This document shows, piece after piece, positions 1 to 7,641 of a DNA stretch of 38,087 bases. Within the stretch, counting starts at the first letter, position 1, and each line of letters starts with the position of its first letter. The translations under genes were made by a program, and so were the position numbers. The stretch is from an uncultured Porphyromonadaceae bacterium (GTDB taxonomy: Bacteria; Bacteroidota; Bacteroidia; Bacteroidales; Muribaculaceae): the NCBI GenBank assembly GCA_947176335.1, contig CAMWQE010000003.1, positions 1 to 38,087 of the forward strand, given 5' to 3'. Below the pieces are notes generated by a model that worked only from the letters and a program-made list of their open reading frames with translations, was not told the origin of the DNA and searched no databases.

Positions 1-578
1 GCCTTCATTGCAGCCTCAAGCGCATCAAGAGAGCCATGTACTTTTTCATCAACCGGAACATAAACTTCGGTCGATGCCGCCCAAAGGACAACCACGCGCT
101 CAACTCCGGTTTCTTTTTTGAAGTTGCGGATATCCTCGCGGAGCTGTTCAACCATTTCCCAGCGGGTTTTATCAACCATGACATTGTCACCATCAAGACG
201 CTTTGCATAATCTTTATCGAAAGCGGCTTTCATTGGCACAATCTTTTCAAGTTCGTCCTTAACCGGTTCTATATCCTTGGATTGAAGCACTTCAGCATAG
301 CATGCGCTTTCGTAGGCGTTAGCGGGATATACGTCCCAAGCACCGAAAACAATGTCATCCAATTTCGCCATAGGCACAATATCCTCATACTTGAGATATT
401 TTTTCTCTGCGCCTTTGCCCACACGAATTTTATCGTACTGTGTCATGGAGCCTACCGGCTTGGCAAGACCTTTACGCGCCATAAGTACGCCGGTCATAAA
501 AGTGGATGTAACTGCTCCAAGTCCAACCACGAGAACACCGAGTTTTCCTTCAGCAGATTTTACTGTTGTTTTGCTCAT
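1..578 (-). CDS. ino1: myo-inositol-1-phosphate synthase, C-terminal part cut off by the window edge
   Basis: The ORF track misses this gene because it runs off the left edge. Reading the minus strand from the ATG at 578 gives 192 codons with no stop. The N-terminus carries a Rossmann NAD-binding turn (VVGLGAVTSTFMTG, about residues 17-30), followed by a MARKG segment and later KLDDIVFGAWD and RVVVLWAASTE, which I recognise from bacterial inositol-3-phosphate synthases. The enzyme converts glucose 6-phosphate to inositol 1-phosphate using NAD in the cytosol. It lies downstream of the phosphatidyltransferase, GtrA and acyltransferase genes, after a 121-bp gap that may hold its own promoter. 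Here it would supply the head group for inositol lipids, as in the inositol-lipid cluster known from Bacteroides thetaiotaomicron. The family is clear; the C-terminal catalytic half cannot be seen. Confidence 0.9.
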   Translation of the reverse strand, partial: MSKTTVKSAEGKLGVLVVGLGAVTSTFMTGVLMARKGLAKPVGSMTQYDKIRVGKGAEKKYLKYEDIVPMAKLDDIVFGAWDVYPANAYESACYAEVLQSKDIEPVKDELEKIVPMKAAFDKDYAKRLDGDNVMVDKTRWEMVEQLREDIRNFKKETGVERVVVLWAASTEVYVPVDEKVHGSLDALEAAMK

Positions 579-619
579 GATACAAATAGAGTTGGTATAA
601 TTATTTCTTATTCATTTTT

Positions 620-651
620 CGCCGCAATATTTATGCGGTGTGGCAAAAATA
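620..651 (-). promoter_or_regulatory. possible promoter -7 box and leader hairpin for the inositol synthase gene
   Basis: On the minus strand, TATTTTTG at 651-644 fits the Bacteroidetes -7 consensus TAnnTTTG, about 65 bases before the inositol synthase ATG. No good -33 element is seen. Just downstream, CGCCGCA and TGCGGTG (620-626 and 634-640) can form a 7-bp stem with one G-T pair and a 7-base loop. The hairpin has no T-run, so a leader structure fits better than a terminator. Weak call. Confidence 0.3.
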
Positions 652-699
652 AGCATTATCTATGAGATGAGGAATGCCATTACTAAATTTAAGGAAAGT

Positions 700-1611
700 T
701 CAGTCGCTTAATGTTGTCACATGACGTCCCGACAAATCGTAGGTCTGCATACGGAGGTACCAACCTAATGCCTCATAATCGCTGCCGAATTCCGCCTGTT
801 TTTCCACTGAAACCGGTTCTCCGATAGTAACATGCATCTTTTGATGGCTTTTCTTGAGCAGTTCGCGGACAAGGTTTGCGGTGCGCAATGGGATACTATG
901 ATGGCCCAGGAAGTTGAAATACCGTGAATTTGTGCCGTGGAAATATATCGGAATCACCGGAACCTTTGCTTTCTGGATGATTTGTAGGATTACAGGCTGC
1001 CACGGACGGTCGGTAATGATACCGTCTTTGTCAGTCTTGCCGATTGCTCCCGCCGGGAAAAAGCCAACAGGCTTGCCGTCCCTCAACATCGAGAGTGCTT
1101 CGCGGACCCCCGCTACCGATACCCTACGTTTCTCCGGGTCAGTAGACGCAGATTGGTCCACTGCTATAAAATTGGGACGCATAGCAGAAATATGGTTGAG
1201 TATCATATTGACCATCACCTTATATTCAGGACGCACGCGAGTAACGATATTTATAAGCATGATACCGTCGATGTGTCCAAAGGGATGATTGCTTACCGTA
1301 ATAAACGGTCCCTCTTTGAATCTCTCAAGAATTTCCATGCCGTCTACCTGAAGGTCAATCTTGAACTCATCCTTTATCAGATGTTCGGTAAACTCCGGCC
1401 CGGGTGTCTTGCACCAAGCCGAGTGGATGCGGTTCACCTCATCTATCTTGAAATAATGCATCAGCCATTTGACAAGTCGAGGATATTTTGCCGCAACAGG
1501 TGCAATCTCGATAATGTCTCTCATATTGAGCACATCCGGACGAACTTCTACATCCGGATATTCCTCAAAAACATATACCTCCTCGCCAAATTTATTTTTC
1601 TTGCTTATCAT
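700..1611 (-). CDS. lysophospholipid-type acyltransferase (LPLAT/hemolysin-like family)
   Basis: This 303-residue protein has the acyltransferase motif I variant SNHPFGHIDG at about residues 108-117. The His and Asp are five residues apart, as in the NHPxGGxDG branch of the family linked to hemolysin-like and aminolipid O-acyltransferases, rather than the usual NHx4D. A second motif, GFFPAG, and a later VPVIPIYFHG match the glycerol-acceptor and C-terminal blocks of the family. It should transfer an acyl group from acyl-ACP or acyl-CoA onto a lipid at the inner membrane face. The start overlaps the end of the GtrA gene by 20 bp, so the two are probably co-translated. Lying between the phosphatidyltransferase and the inositol synthase, it may make the diacylglycerol part or remodel the inositol lipid. 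The substrate is not readable from sequence. Confidence 0.8.
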   Translation of the reverse strand: MISKKNKFGEEVYVFEEYPDVEVRPDVLNMRDIIEIAPVAAKYPRLVKWLMHYFKIDEVNRIHSAWCKTPGPEFTEHLIKDEFKIDLQVDGMEILERFKEGPFITVSNHPFGHIDGIMLINIVTRVRPEYKVMVNMILNHISAMRPNFIAVDQSASTDPEKRRVSVAGVREALSMLRDGKPVGFFPAGAIGKTDKDGIITDRPWQPVILQIIQKAKVPVIPIYFHGTNSRYFNFLGHHSIPLRTANLVRELLKKSHQKMHVTIGEPVSVEKQAEFGSDYEALGWYLRMQTYDLSGRHVTTLSD

Positions 1612-2200
1612 TGTTGCTTAAGGTTGATTTTTTTGTTCCGATTCCGATTGCATTGAGGAAACGACCTATATATTTGTCAAATCGAGTCACTTTAAAGACG
1701 AAGTGGCGCTGAAGCAGGAAGTTCCAGCAGAGTGACACTGAAAGTGCAACAAAAAGACGCGCTGCAAGAAAAATACCGTCTTTTGATAAGCCCTTTATAT
1801 GATGCAGCCATTCCCAGCCGTTCACTAAAGAAAATACAGCTTCTGTACCAAAACTGTTTAGAAGCAACGAGCCCATCCATACAAACACGAATTTAGACAG
1901 TGCTATGCGCCAGTCAACTCCAAACGCATGGAATGTGAAACGATAATTGATGATACAATTGAAGATACCTCCGATAAAAGCTCCTATCGCCGTTGACAAC
2001 CATGCTGACAATCCAATAAAAGAGAATACCAGAAATGATGTCAGCGTGTCAATCCAGCCACATAGTTGGGATGACACGCTTGATCTTATCAGCGTGAAAA
2101 ACAATCCGTCGCTGTGCAGGATTTTATCCTTTATCTGTGCGATGCGGGTATTTTGCTGTTCCTGAGTCTCTTTCTTAATGGAGTCGGTATTATTATCCAT
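1592..2200 (-). CDS. GtrA family membrane protein
   Basis: The protein is 202 residues when started at the ATG at 2200; the longer ORF-track start adds ten residues that lie inside the upstream gene. It has four hydrophobic segments and the typical GtrA pattern: a first helix ending in a conserved polar turn, GGIFNCIINYRFTF after helix two, and a final helix followed by WNFLLQRHFVF. GtrA proteins are small inner-membrane proteins associated with flipping of lipid-linked sugars. The start codon overlaps the end of the phosphatidyltransferase gene in ATGGATAA, so translation is probably coupled. In an inositol-lipid cluster it is a candidate for moving or presenting the inositol lipid or a mannosylated form, which is inference. 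The N-terminal 35 residues are polar and charged. Confidence 0.8.
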   Translation of the reverse strand: MDNNTDSIKKETQEQQNTRIAQIKDKILHSDGLFFTLIRSSVSSQLCGWIDTLTSFLVFSFIGLSAWLSTAIGAFIGGIFNCIINYRFTFHAFGVDWRIALSKFVFVWMGSLLLNSFGTEAVFSLVNGWEWLHHIKGLSKDGIFLAARLFVALSVSLCWNFLLQRHFVFKVTRFDKYIGRFLNAIGIGTKKSTLSNNDKQEK

Positions 2201-2882
2201 GAAAGGGCTTTGGAGGATCAATCTTGGCAAGTGCTCTCAGGTCCTTGACCAAGGAGACGATATAGATGACAAAAAGTGCTACGGCAACGAGTGCTCCGAT
2301 TCCATCATAAATGGTCCAAGGCTCACCGAATACCTCCACAGTGTTGTCATTCAGCGGGAAGAAAATATAGAAAATGAAAACCGCGATGATTACCAATCGC
2401 ATTTCTGTTGGTCCTAAGCTTGCATAGGTAAGCCGGAACTTGCCGAGCACTATAGTGGAAATGTAAGTGTAAATCGACATACACAGGTAACCGCCCATAA
2501 TAAACAGGGAAATGCTGAGATACATCAGCGGAGATAGTCCCAGTCCGATACAGAACAGGCAGGTGGTCAGTGCATCAAGGGAATGATCAATAAAGAAACC
2601 ATATTTCGGACGCTGGGTATTACGTGTACGCGCAAGAGTTCCGTCAAGACTGTCCCCGTACCAGTTTAATACCAGACAGAATGAGGATGCCCACAGATAG
2701 TTCACATTATATCGCGCCAGCCAGCAAAATACAGCATATAACACCGCTGCGGCTACCCCGAAAAATGTAAGGGTATCAGAAGTCACCCATCTTGGCTGAC
2801 GTTTGGCAAACCACACTAATGTTTTCTTCTCAAGTCGGTTGAGAAGAGAAGTCTGGATGCGCTCCGCATTTTCATTTCCCAT
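2193..2882 (-). CDS. CDP-alcohol phosphatidyltransferase, probable phosphatidylinositol-phosphate synthase
   Basis: This 229-residue membrane protein contains the full CDP-alcohol phosphotransferase signature: D77-x2-D80-G81-x2-A84-R85, then G95-x3-D99-x3-D103. The four aspartates bind the metal and the CDP-lipid. Several hydrophobic helices follow. Family members join a CDP-activated lipid to an alcohol at the membrane. Linkage to a myo-inositol-phosphate synthase three genes downstream suggests inositol phosphate as acceptor, making phosphatidylinositol phosphate, as reported for the Bacteroides inositol-lipid cluster. No PgpA-type phosphatase to finish the pathway lies between these genes; it may sit beyond the left edge or elsewhere. 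It is first in the operon, behind the promoter at 2953-2985. The family is certain and the acceptor inferred. Confidence 0.85.
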   Translation of the reverse strand: MGNENAERIQTSLLNRLEKKTLVWFAKRQPRWVTSDTLTFFGVAAAVLYAVFCWLARYNVNYLWASSFCLVLNWYGDSLDGTLARTRNTQRPKYGFFIDHSLDALTTCLFCIGLGLSPLMYLSISLFIMGGYLCMSIYTYISTIVLGKFRLTYASLGPTEMRLVIIAVFIFYIFFPLNDNTVEVFGEPWTIYDGIGALVAVALFVIYIVSLVKDLRALAKIDPPKPFHG

Positions 2883-2952
2883 TATTGGCTTATTTAAAAT
2901 GAATAAATGCCCAAAATATCAAAAGAAACAGGACATTGTGTTAAAACCGATA

Positions 2953-2985
2953 CAAAGTTAACATTTATATTTGAATTAGGACAAA
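2953..2985 (-). promoter_or_regulatory. promoter of the inositol-lipid operon
   Basis: On the minus strand TTTG (2985-2982), a 21-base spacer and TAACTTTG (2960-2953) match the Bacteroidetes primary sigma consensus TTTG-N19-21-TAnnTTTG. The first gene starts about 70 bases downstream. It is one of the cleanest promoters in the window. Confidence 0.75.
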
Positions 2986-3028
2986 ATGACAATAATTTGT
3001 ATTACGCCTTATTCACTGAGATGCATTA

Positions 3029-4144
3029 TCAGTCAGCATCATCCGATTTTGTCAGGTCAAGCACAACGTTATCGCTCTTGTTTTTCTCTATGTACTGCTT
3101 CCGGAGCGGATTGGTATGCATCCTGTCATGCACAGCCCTATTCCTGAAAATATCAATCGCTTCAAAAATCGCCTGACGCATTGAATCGGCATTGGCGATT
3201 CCGCGCCCGGCAATATCGTAAGCAGTGCCATGATCCGGTGAGGTACGCACAAACGGGAGTCCTGCCGTGAAATTTACTCCGGTGTTCATTGCAATTGTTT
3301 TGAACGGCGCCAGACCCTGGTCATGATACATGGCAAGCACGCCATCGAATTTTGTGAACTGTCCTGTGCCGAAAAAACCGTCACAGGCATAAGGACCGAA
3401 GCAATTAATCTTGTCTGTCTGGCATTCCGCTATTGCCGGCTCTATCACCTCTTTCTCCTCAGAGCCGAGCAAACCCTCTTCGCCTGCATGGGGATTGAGG
3501 GAAAGCACTGCGATGCGGGGGCGGTTGATGCCGAAATCCCTCCTCAAGGATTTGTCAAAATCTTTCAGGCGCTCCACCACCGCCTCCTTGGTTATTGCCT
3601 CCGGAACTTTCGAGATAGGGATGTGCCCGGTAACGAGTGCAACCCGGAGTGAGGTCGCGGGATCGGTAAGTATCATCAGCGCTTTCTCGCCGTTGTCGGC
3701 AAGCGATGCCTGGAGGTATTCGGTGTGCCCGGGGAAACGGAATGTCTCGCTTTGGATAGTGTGTTTGTCAATCGGAGCGGTGACAAGAACATCAATGTCA
3801 CCGGCGCGCAAGTCCGTCACGGCACGTTCAAGCGCGACAAATGCGGCATTACCCGCTTCTACCGACGCGATGCCCGGCTCAACCTTGACCTCTTCACCGA
3901 CCACATTTATAATATTGTTCTGTCCGTCCCGCGCTTCAGCCGCCCTTGATATCTGGTTCAACTGAATGGGGTTGGCAAGTGAGCTTTTCTTATAATATCC
4001 TGCAATCTTTGCCGAACCGTATATTACCGGAGTACAGATTTCAAGCATACGCTCATCTTCAAGAGCCTTGAGTATAATCTCGTAGCCAACTCCGTTTATG
4101 TCTCCTTGGGTAATTCCAACCCTTATCTTTTGTTTATCACTCAT
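3029..4144 (-). CDS. pdxA: 4-hydroxythreonine-4-phosphate dehydrogenase PdxA
   Basis: The protein is 371 residues from the ATG at 4144. The ORF-track start adds 24 residues that reach back into the preceding gene and lack family features. The N-terminus IRVGITQGDINGVGYEI is the PdxA opening block. PGHTEYL, TGHIPISKV, LNPHAGEEG and MYHDQGLAPFK contain the metal-binding histidines and the substrate contacts of the family, and FVRTSPDHGTAYDIAG is the C-terminal signature. The enzyme oxidises 4-phosphohydroxy-L-threonine with NAD during pyridoxal 5'-phosphate synthesis in the cytosol. It is 35 bp behind the M28 peptidase gene and probably shares its transcript. The C-terminal 50 residues are charged and less conserved. 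Confidence 0.95.
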   Translation of the reverse strand: MSDKQKIRVGITQGDINGVGYEIILKALEDERMLEICTPVIYGSAKIAGYYKKSSLANPIQLNQISRAAEARDGQNNIINVVGEEVKVEPGIASVEAGNAAFVALERAVTDLRAGDIDVLVTAPIDKHTIQSETFRFPGHTEYLQASLADNGEKALMILTDPATSLRVALVTGHIPISKVPEAITKEAVVERLKDFDKSLRRDFGINRPRIAVLSLNPHAGEEGLLGSEEKEVIEPAIAECQTDKINCFGPYACDGFFGTGQFTKFDGVLAMYHDQGLAPFKTIAMNTGVNFTAGLPFVRTSPDHGTAYDIAGRGIANADSMRQAIFEAIDIFRNRAVHDRMHTNPLRKQYIEKNKSDNVVLDLTKSDDAD

Positions 4145-4179
4145 CGTTGTCAAGTATTTTTTCAGAAATGCCTTCCTCC

Positions 4180-5187
4180 TTATTTCTTGATTGAGGACGG
4201 ATTTGCCATATTCCACAAATTGAGATATGCCGCACGGGTAATATCAACTGTTTTCGGGTAGTTGATTTTGTCTGCATGGTCAGACGGCATGTGATAGGCG
4301 GGATGTCCGTCAGTATGGTACCATATAATGGGTATGTCACGTTTGGCAAAAGAGCCATTGTCTCCGCCACCGATAGGTCTGTCCCATGCACGGTAATCAG
4401 GTTTCAGGTTCAATCCCCGCTCCTTGATGTCATTTCTCAACCACTCTTCAAAAGCAGGATATGCGGCGGTGTAGAAATAAACCACATGCTCCGGAACATC
4501 TTCCCTGTTATTCCTTCCTATCATGTCAAAGTTGATATAGCCTTTGATTTTTTCAGGTTCAGCCCATGTCTGCATGAAATACTCGGAACCAAGCAAGCCT
4601 TTCTCTTCACCATCCCACAGAGCGAAGATGATTGTACGCTCAGGCTGTTCGCCACTCTCGATAAATGCACGGGCAATCTGAAGCACTGCGGCAACACCAG
4701 AAGCATTATCATCCGCGCCATTATATATTTTGTCCCCGTCCAGAAGTGGATCTACTCCAAGGTGATCGTAATGCGCTCCCATGACAACATACTCATCAGC
4801 ATTCTTTCCGGGAAGCACACCAAGTATATTTCTCAGATTAAGCTTCTGATGCACAGATTTTTGCAGTTCCGCAATACTATCCGGATGCACCTGATATCTG
4901 CCTCTGCGCTGCCTTTCAATCCGATATGCCTCAAATGGCTGTTCATAACCATTTGCATCCCAAGGCTTTAAACCCATAGCCTTGATGTTTGCAAGAACAT
5001 AATTGCCGGCAATCCTCCCGGACTTGTAGCCGGCTTCCCTGCCCTCCAGTTCATCGGAAGCGAGGAATCCTATATGCGCTTCGGCGGTTTCTGAATTGAT
5101 TGTACGGTATCCTTTGTCAACAGGTTTCTCCGCATTAAGCGTTGTGCAGATTGCACCGGCGAATATTGCAAGAAGAAATTTTTTCAT
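4180..5187 (-). CDS. secreted M28-family zinc aminopeptidase
   Basis: The 335-residue product starts with a signal peptide (MKKFLLAIFAGAICTTLNA, cleavage likely near residue 19). It carries the M28 co-catalytic zinc set in order: HYDHLG, GADDNASG, DGEEKGLLGS with the catalytic glutamate, FDMIGR, and a final histidine in AYHMPSDH. A protease-associated insert is absent, so this is the compact form. It should trim peptides N-terminally in the periplasm or outside the cell. A -7 box lies 24 bases upstream, and pdxA follows after 35 bp, a linkage without an obvious functional logic. Substrate preference cannot be read from the sequence; glutaminyl cyclase-like members also exist in this fold, but the intact two-zinc set favours a peptidase. 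Confidence 0.9.
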   Translation of the reverse strand: MKKFLLAIFAGAICTTLNAEKPVDKGYRTINSETAEAHIGFLASDELEGREAGYKSGRIAGNYVLANIKAMGLKPWDANGYEQPFEAYRIERQRRGRYQVHPDSIAELQKSVHQKLNLRNILGVLPGKNADEYVVMGAHYDHLGVDPLLDGDKIYNGADDNASGVAAVLQIARAFIESGEQPERTIIFALWDGEEKGLLGSEYFMQTWAEPEKIKGYINFDMIGRNNREDVPEHVVYFYTAAYPAFEEWLRNDIKERGLNLKPDYRAWDRPIGGGDNGSFAKRDIPIIWYHTDGHPAYHMPSDHADKINYPKTVDITRAAYLNLWNMANPSSIKK

Positions 5188-5210
5188 AAGGTATTAATTT
5201 ATAGTAAGCG

Positions 5211-5218
5211 CAAAAATA
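5211..5218 (-). promoter_or_regulatory. -7 box upstream of the M28 peptidase gene
   Basis: TATTTTTG on the minus strand fits TAnnTTTG and ends about 24 bases before the peptidase ATG. No convincing -33 element is visible, and the upstream part would lie inside the end of uvrC. Confidence 0.45.
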
Positions 5219-5230
5219 CAAAAAAATTAG

Positions 5231-7042
5231 CTATTCTGAATGAAACGCATTGAATACAATAGAAGCTTTGGCGGGACCGACTACTGCCGCAAGGTCATCA
5301 AGATCCGCTTCCTTGATTCGCTTGACGCTCCGGAAATGCTTGAGCAAAGCTTCACGGGTCTTGGTGCCTATTCCTTTAACAGAATCAAGTTCTGATACAA
5401 GTTGCCCCTTGCTCCGTCTGTTCCTGTGATGGGTGATGCCGAAACGGTGCGCCTCATCGCGGAGATGCTGGACCACTCTGAGGCTGTCCGAATTTTTGTC
5501 GATATATAACGGCACACTGTCTCCGGGAAAATAAATTTCCTCAAGCCTCTTGGCAATGCCCACCACAGCGATTGTGCCCCGCAGTCCCATTTCATCAAGC
5601 GCCTCCACCGCGGCACTGAGCTGACCTTTGCCACCGTCAACCACAATCAGCTGCGGAAGCTCCTCCCCTTCATTGACAAGCCTCGTATATCTTCGGGTGA
5701 GCACCTCTTTCATGGAAGCGAAATCATCGGGACCTTCAACTGTCTTTATATTGAAATGCCTGTAATCTTTTTTCGAGGGTTTGCCGTCCTTGAATACGAC
5801 ACAGCTTGCAACCGGATTCGTTCCCTGTATATTCGAGTTATCGAAGCATTCAATATGGTGCGGAAGGGTTTCGAGGCGGAAATCAGATTTCATTCTTTCA
5901 AGGAGCTTTTGTGTGCGCTGCTCGGGGTCTTTGCGCGCAAGCTGGTTCAGCATATCTATTTTATGCTGCCGCGCATTACGCTCCGATACCTCCAGAAGTT
6001 TTGCTTTGTCACCTCTCTGGGGAACCATAAAAGTGACCCCGGGCATCTCTACATCCGGTTGCTCTGCAACAAGCACCGCCTCATATTCTATGTCAAATTG
6101 CTTCGCAATCTCAGCCATCGCGTAGCCGAGCAACTGGGGTGCGGTTTCATCCATACGCCTCTTATACTCCAGAGTCACGCTTCTTACAACCGCACCTCTT
6201 CTGACATGCATGTAATTTATGAATACATCAGCTCCACCATCGTCATCAATACCGAACACGTCCACATCTCCAATTGTTTGGCTCACTATGACGCTTTTCC
6301 CGCTGTAACGCTCCACAAGCTCATACTTCTCTTTTATCTCCTGCGCTTCCTCGAAACGCAACTCCGCACTTAGTTCGAGCATCTGTTTTTTGAGGTATTC
6401 AAGAAGTTCGGCAAGATCGCCCCGCAAAATCTTCTTCACGTTTTCAATCTGCTGGGCATATTCCTCCTGGCTGATTTTACCCACACATGGGCCTGAACAC
6501 CTTTTAATATGGTAATCCAGGCAAAGGCGTCCTTTCCCTTCAGCGACTGTAGACGGTGTTATCAAATGGCGACAGGAGCGCAGAGGATAAAGTTCCCGGA
6601 TAAGTTCAAGCACAGTTCGTGCCGAAGTGGTGTCAGTATATGGACCGTAATATTTGGAACCTTCAAGCTCTTTCTGCCTTGTCATGAAAACACGGGGGAA
6701 AGGCTCCTTGGTCACCACAATCATAGGATACGATTTGTCATCTTTAAGAAGCACATTGTACCTCGGCTTGTACTCCTTAATCATGGAGTTCTCAAGATTG
6801 AGGGCATCTTGCTCCGTAGGCACAACTATGTACTTCATATCTGCAATCGCACGCACAAGCAGGTTCGTCCTTGTGCTGTCGTGGGTGCGGTTGAAGTATG
6901 AGGATACTCTTCTTTTAAGATTTTTCGCTTTGCCGACATATATCACATTACCCTCGGAATCGAAATACATATATACTCCGGGGGTAGTGGGCAAAATAGA
7001 AATTTTGTCGGTGAGTTCCTGTGATTTTTTATGCTTAGCCAA
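5231..7042 (-). CDS. uvrC: UvrABC excinuclease subunit C
   Basis: UvrC makes the two incisions flanking a DNA lesion after UvrA/UvrB loading. The product has an N-terminal GIY-YIG nuclease (GVYMYF and VIYVGKAKNLKRRV), a cysteine-containing segment around RSCRHL and CSGPCVGK, a UVR motif (ELRFEEAQEIKEKYE) for UvrB contact, an RNase H-like C-terminal nuclease (HIECFDNSNIQGT, VVDGGKGQL) and a terminal helix-hairpin-helix (VKGIGTKTREALLKHF). There is no in-frame ATG early enough. I chose TTG at 7042, preceded by AAGGAG at a 7-base spacing, which gives 603 residues and a normal distance to the GIY-YIG domain. The track start at 7069 is also TTG and overlaps apt. The gene follows apt by 16 bp. Confidence 0.95.
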   Translation of the reverse strand: MAKHKKSQELTDKISILPTTPGVYMYFDSEGNVIYVGKAKNLKRRVSSYFNRTHDSTRTNLLVRAIADMKYIVVPTEQDALNLENSMIKEYKPRYNVLLKDDKSYPMIVVTKEPFPRVFMTRQKELEGSKYYGPYTDTTSARTVLELIRELYPLRSCRHLITPSTVAEGKGRLCLDYHIKRCSGPCVGKISQEEYAQQIENVKKILRGDLAELLEYLKKQMLELSAELRFEEAQEIKEKYELVERYSGKSVIVSQTIGDVDVFGIDDDGGADVFINYMHVRRGAVVRSVTLEYKRRMDETAPQLLGYAMAEIAKQFDIEYEAVLVAEQPDVEMPGVTFMVPQRGDKAKLLEVSERNARQHKIDMLNQLARKDPEQRTQKLLERMKSDFRLETLPHHIECFDNSNIQGTNPVASCVVFKDGKPSKKDYRHFNIKTVEGPDDFASMKEVLTRRYTRLVNEGEELPQLIVVDGGKGQLSAAVEALDEMGLRGTIAVVGIAKRLEEIYFPGDSVPLYIDKNSDSLRVVQHLRDEAHRFGITHHRNRRSKGQLVSELDSVKGIGTKTREALLKHFRSVKRIKEADLDDLAAVVGPAKASIVFNAFHSE

Positions 7043-7058
7043 ATGGGGACTCCTTATA

Positions 7059-7577
7059 TCAATAAACAATCAGGGAATCTACCTGCACATCCTCAGGCAA
7101 GGCTTTCCTGCCATTCAATGCACCCAGCTCTATAATGAAGTTGATATAAATTTTCTTCGGGTTCATGCTTTTCACGAGTTCGTAAGCCGCAGCCATTGTT
7201 CCACCCGTTGCAAGCACATCATCATGAAGCACGACTATGTCATCTTCCATAATAGCATCCTTATGGATTTCGATAGTGTCCTTACCATACTCTTTCGCAT
7301 AAGTTGCTTTGATTGTCTCTGCCGGAAGTTTGCCCGGTTTGCGCGCAGGCACAAATCCCGCTCCAAGCTCAAACGCAAGGATTGAACCGCAGATAAAACC
7401 TCGGCTCTCTATGCCCACGACCTTAGTCACACCCTTGTCACGATAGAGCTGGGATAAATCCCAGCCAAGGATATGCAGCGCACGCGGGTCCTTAAACGCA
7501 GTTGTCAAATCCTTAAACACGATTCCCTGGGTAGGGAAATCCATCACGTCCCTGATTTTTGATTTAATGTATTCCAT
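7059..7577 (-). CDS. apt: adenine phosphoribosyltransferase
   Basis: The 172-residue protein matches Apt throughout: FPTQGIVFKDLT near the N-terminus, GIESRGFICGS and VPARKPGKLP in the middle, and the PRPP-binding loop VVLHDDVLATGGT at about residues 115-127. It salvages adenine to AMP using phosphoribosyl pyrophosphate in the cytosol. It starts at the ATG at 7577, 64 bp behind mnmG, with the parS-like site in that gap. No separate promoter consensus was found in the gap, so it is probably read from the ybeY promoter and continues into uvrC. Confidence 0.95.
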   Translation of the reverse strand: MEYIKSKIRDVMDFPTQGIVFKDLTTAFKDPRALHILGWDLSQLYRDKGVTKVVGIESRGFICGSILAFELGAGFVPARKPGKLPAETIKATYAKEYGKDTIEIHKDAIMEDDIVVLHDDVLATGGTMAAAYELVKSMNPKKIYINFIIELGALNGRKALPEDVQVDSLIVY

Positions 7578-7624
7578 CTATTTATCGTTTTACTTCATAA
7601 ATCTAAATATTACGCCCTTAGCGG

Positions 7625-7640
7625 TGTTCCACGTGAAACA
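7625..7640. promoter_or_regulatory. parS: parS-like centromere site (ParB binding)
   Basis: TGTTCCACGTGAAACA differs from the canonical 16-bp palindrome TGTTTCACGTGAAACA at one position and keeps the CACGTG core and both arms. ParB spreads from such sites to organise and segregate the chromosome origin region, which would place this window near oriC. It lies one base past the mnmG stop and outside coding sequence. Known parS sites commonly cluster around the origin, and gidA/mnmG is often origin-proximal in other bacteria. Neither parA nor parB is in the window. Confidence 0.75.
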
Positions 7641-7641
7641 A

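Noticed and set aside
36-665. Plus-strand ORF of 209 codons at the left edge
   Set aside because: It is the antisense shadow of the inositol-phosphate synthase gene, whose minus-strand reading has clear NAD-binding and family motifs.
4276-4971. Plus-strand ORF of 231 codons
   Set aside because: It lies fully antisense to the M28 peptidase, which has all zinc ligands in the other strand.
6654-7385. Plus-strand ORF of 243 codons across uvrC and apt
   Set aside because: It runs antisense through the start of uvrC and most of apt, has no recognisable domain and low-complexity hydrophobic composition.
7625-7640. CACGTG palindrome as a regulator site for apt
   Set aside because: The full 16 bp match the ParB site much better than any regulator I know, and no promoter lies next to it.
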